Part shown: positions 62,013 through 64,000 of the stretch, in pieces
Position numbering within the stretch: the first letter of the stretch is position 1
Layout: each line of letters starts with the position of its first letter
Assembly (NCBI RefSeq): GCF_036965045.1
Contig: NZ_JBALOV010000017.1
Span: 68,626-132,625 of the forward strand
From: Ferdinandcohnia sp036965045
GTDB taxonomy: Bacteria; Bacillota; Bacilli; Bacillales; Bacillaceae_L
DNA length: 64,000 bases
Direction of reading: 5' to 3'
Notes under the pieces: generated by a model
What the model saw: only the letters and a program-made list of their open reading frames with translations
Told to the model about the DNA's origin: nothing
The model's database searches: none
Program-made: the position numbers and the translations under genes

Positions 62013-63785
62013 ATGACGAACATTCCGCGGTCGGAATATCCAAGACCTGATTTTGTCCGCAACCAATGGATGAATTTAAATGGTCAATGGAGATTTGCAT
62101 TTGATGATGAGAACCAAGGCTTAAAAGAAGAGTGGTATAAGCAACATGCTTACAAGGAGGAAATTACCGTTCCTTTTGCTTTCCAAACCAAGCTGAGCGG
62201 CATCAACAAACAGGAGTTTCATGATGTTATCTGGTATGAACGAGAGTTTACCGTCCCTGAGGAATGGTCCAATAAAAGAATTCACCTTCATTTTGGAGCA
62301 GTTGATTATCAGGCGACCATTTGGGTAAATGGTAGGTTCGTCCGTACTCATGAAGGCGGGCATACCTCTTTTTATGCTGATATCACGGATGCTTTGCAAA
62401 ATGGAGTCAATACCGTTGCTGTACGAGTGGAAGATGATTCCACTGATTTGGAACAGCCGCGTGGCAAGCAGTATTGGGAGGTCGAGTCGAGCGGGATATT
62501 CTATACGAGAACATCCGGGATTTGGCAAACGGTATGGCTGGAGCCGGCTAGTCCATCCTTTCTGGAGAGAGTCAAGCTAACACCGGATATCGACCAAGGA
62601 GCGGTAACGGTTGAATATATCGTTCAGAACCGGAAGGAAAATCAGGAATTACAAATTGAAGTATTTTCTGATGGCAAACAGGTGGCAAAAGAAACAGTAC
62701 CTGTCCATCTTGTTCAGCGAAAAAATAAACACAGTGTGGCTCTTCAGGATTTCCAAGCAGGTGAAGGAAAGCTATGGAGCCCGGAAACACCTCATCTATA
62801 CACCGTCCAATTTCAATTAATCGAAGCGGGGCAAACAGCTGATTCTGTGGAGAGTTACTTTGGGATGCGCAAAATTGCAATCGTGGACGGGAAAATTGAG
62901 CTGAACAATCAGCCGTATTATATGAAACTAGTTCTTGATCAAGGCTATTATCCGGACGGTTTGCTTACCGCGCCAACGGATGAAGACCTTATAAAAGATA
63001 TTAAATTGGCTAAAGAGATGGGCTTTAACGGTGTGAGAAAACACCAAAAGGTCGAAGAGCCCCGTTATCTTTATTGGGCTGATACCCTGGGACTTCTTGT
63101 GTGGGGAGAAATGGCCAACAGTCAGACCTTCACAGACCAGTACGTGAAACGAATCAGCTCGGAGTGGCAGGAGGCGGTTGAACGGGATTATAATCACCCA
63201 TCGATTGTTGCCTGGGTTCCTATGAATGAGAGTTGGGGTGTGCCGCGTCTGAAGCGGGACCCGCGCCAAGCCAATCATTTATTAAGTCTGTATTATTTGA
63301 CGAAGTCGATTGATTCGTCCCGTCTAGTCATTTCCAATGACGGCTGGGAACATGCGATCACAGATGTTTTAACCATTCACGATTATGCCGGAGAAAAAGA
63401 AGTCTTAAAGGAGCGATATTCACAGGTTGAAAACATATTGAAATTCATGCCTGCCGATCGATTCTTGTATGTGCCTGGATTCCATTACCGGGATGAACCG
63501 ATTTTTGTTTCAGAATTTGGTGGAATCGCTTTCCGTAAAAGCGAGTGGGAGGGCTGGGGTTATACAGCCGCAACCAATGATGAGGACTTTATCGCCCGCT
63601 ACTACCAGGTTGTTTCTGCCATGCTTGAATCCCCGCTGGTTCAAGGTTTCTGTTATACACAAATTACCGATGTGGAACAGGAAATCAATGGCTTGCTAAC
63701 CTATGACAGAAAGCCAAAGGTTGACTTGAAGATCATTCGTGAAATCAATGAAGGAAAGAAAATGAATATCGGAAGCCCTTCCTAA
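62013..63785 (+). CDS. GH2 beta-glycosidase
   Basis: A 590-residue family GH2 enzyme with an N-terminal sugar-binding jelly roll (LNGQWRFAFDD), an Ig-like domain and a TIM barrel. The acid/base glutamate is in PMNESWG near residue 406 and the nucleophile in VSEFGGI near 501. It is shorter than most LacZ proteins and has no signal peptide. Beta-galactosidase or beta-glucuronidase-like activity is possible; it differs from the GH2 beta-mannosidase at 20864. GGTGGGAG precedes the ATG. It is the last gene of the operon seen here. Confidence 0.88.
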   Translation: MTNIPRSEYPRPDFVRNQWMNLNGQWRFAFDDENQGLKEEWYKQHAYKEEITVPFAFQTKLSGINKQEFHDVIWYEREFTVPEEWSNKRIHLHFGAVDYQATIWVNGRFVRTHEGGHTSFYADITDALQNGVNTVAVRVEDDSTDLEQPRGKQYWEVESSGIFYTRTSGIWQTVWLEPASPSFLERVKLTPDIDQGAVTVEYIVQNRKENQELQIEVFSDGKQVAKETVPVHLVQRKNKHSVALQDFQAGEGKLWSPETPHLYTVQFQLIEAGQTADSVESYFGMRKIAIVDGKIELNNQPYYMKLVLDQGYYPDGLLTAPTDEDLIKDIKLAKEMGFNGVRKHQKVEEPRYLYWADTLGLLVWGEMANSQTFTDQYVKRISSEWQEAVERDYNHPSIVAWVPMNESWGVPRLKRDPRQANHLLSLYYLTKSIDSSRLVISNDGWEHAITDVLTIHDYAGEKEVLKERYSQVENILKFMPADRFLYVPGFHYRDEPIFVSEFGGIAFRKSEWEGWGYTAATNDEDFIARYYQVVSAMLESPLVQGFCYTQITDVEQEINGLLTYDRKPKVDLKIIREINEGKKMNIGSPS

Positions 63786-63850
63786 ACATGTTTGCGGATA
63801 TCTGCCGAATAAAGGAGGATAACTGTCGTTTTTCGCTAAATGAAAAATCC

Positions 63851-64000
63851 GATGCAAAAAACTGGTTGGAGACGCAAATCAGTGGAAAGCGACGCAAAAA
63901 ACTGGTTGGAGACGCAAATCCATGGAAAGCGACGCAAAAAATCGGTTGGAGACGCAAAAATCCGGCCGTAGACGCAAATCCGTGGAAAGCGACGCAAAAA
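63851..64000. repeat. 20-bp periodic repeat with GACGCAAA core, runs off window
   Basis: GACGCAAA (first copy GATGCAAA) starts at 63851, 63871, 63891, 63911, 63931, 63951, 63971 and 63991, exactly 20 bases apart. Two unit types mostly alternate, one continuing into TGGTTGGA and the other into GTGGAAAGC, making a 40-bp composite. The last copy is cut by the window end, so total length is unknown. The 65 bases between the GH2 stop and the array show only a small TTTTTC/GAAAAA inverted repeat. Confidence 0.92.

Noticed and set aside
63851..64000. CRISPR array or minisatellite gene
   Set aside because: The cores recur every 20 bases with repeated, not unique, sequence between them; open frames across it lack starts and protein-like composition.

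Overview
The window looks like an accessory carbohydrate-utilisation region of a low-to-mid GC Gram-positive Bacillota chromosome, probably Bacillaceae (Bacillus/Neobacillus-like). The reasons are strong AGGAGG ribosome-binding sites, TTG/GTG starts, LacI-family regulators beside perfect palindromic operators, CcpA (cre)-like sites, lipoprotein sugar-binding proteins, and three sugar ABC importers that all lack an ATPase, as in species with one shared MsmX-type ATPase. I saw no rRNA, tRNA, CRISPR array, prophage or transposase.

Region 1 (1-8.4 kb, + strand) is an amino-sugar locus: the 3' part of a NagB-like deaminase, a sugar ABC importer, a LacI regulator, a NagA-like deacetylase, then a Gfo/Idh/MocA oxidoreductase and a D-2-hydroxyacid dehydrogenase. 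It ends at a strong two-way terminator (8412-8450).

Region 2 (8.4-25.4 kb) is a divergent beta-mannoside locus around a regulatory island at 16.16-16.51 kb. Leftward runs a seven-gene operon: sugar-binding protein, two permeases, a GH13 glucosidase-like enzyme, two DUF1861 (MTP-1/GT108-like) proteins and a GH130 phosphorylase. Rightward run a LacI regulator, ManA, an APH-family kinase, a decayed ManA remnant, a second GH130, a GH2 beta-mannosidase, a zinc dehydrogenase and a ROK fructokinase. The DUF1861 pair is related to the Leishmania mannogen (beta-1,2-mannan) transferase/phosphorylases, so a bacterial beta-1,2-mannoside system is a serious possibility.

Region 3 (25.4-31.9 kb) holds a six-copy 104-bp repeat, a P-loop kinase-like gene, a leftward sucrose-phosphorylase/MFS operon, a GNAT gene and a LacI gene. 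The same palindrome (TGGGAACGTTCCCA) precedes both the phosphorylase operon and the LacI gene.

Region 4 (31.9-64 kb, all + strand) is a very large glycan-dismantling array. The first block (to a terminator at 41.55 kb) has an unrecognised 684-aa alpha/alpha-barrel-like protein, GH1, GH20, a TIM-barrel isomerase/epimerase, a Gfo/Idh dehydrogenase and a GH36 enzyme. The second block starts at a DUF624 gene and a promoter with an embedded cre site (42.33 kb). It carries an ABC importer, two different GH38 alpha-mannosidases, GH84, an FGGY kinase, a class II ketose-bisphosphate aldolase, a racemase-family protein, a double metallo-beta-lactamase-fold protein, a class II aldolase/adducin protein, a DUF1537 kinase, DeoR, SIS and ROK proteins, and a GH2 enzyme. 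It ends in a 20-bp periodic repeat that runs off the window.

None of the recognised hydrolases has a signal peptide. The picture is import of oligosaccharides through the ABC systems and intracellular exo-cleavage. Alpha-mannosidases, beta-mannoside enzymes, two hexosaminidase families and NagA/NagB together would fit N-glycan-type or other mannose/GlcNAc oligosaccharides. Substrates are inferred from families and were not tested.
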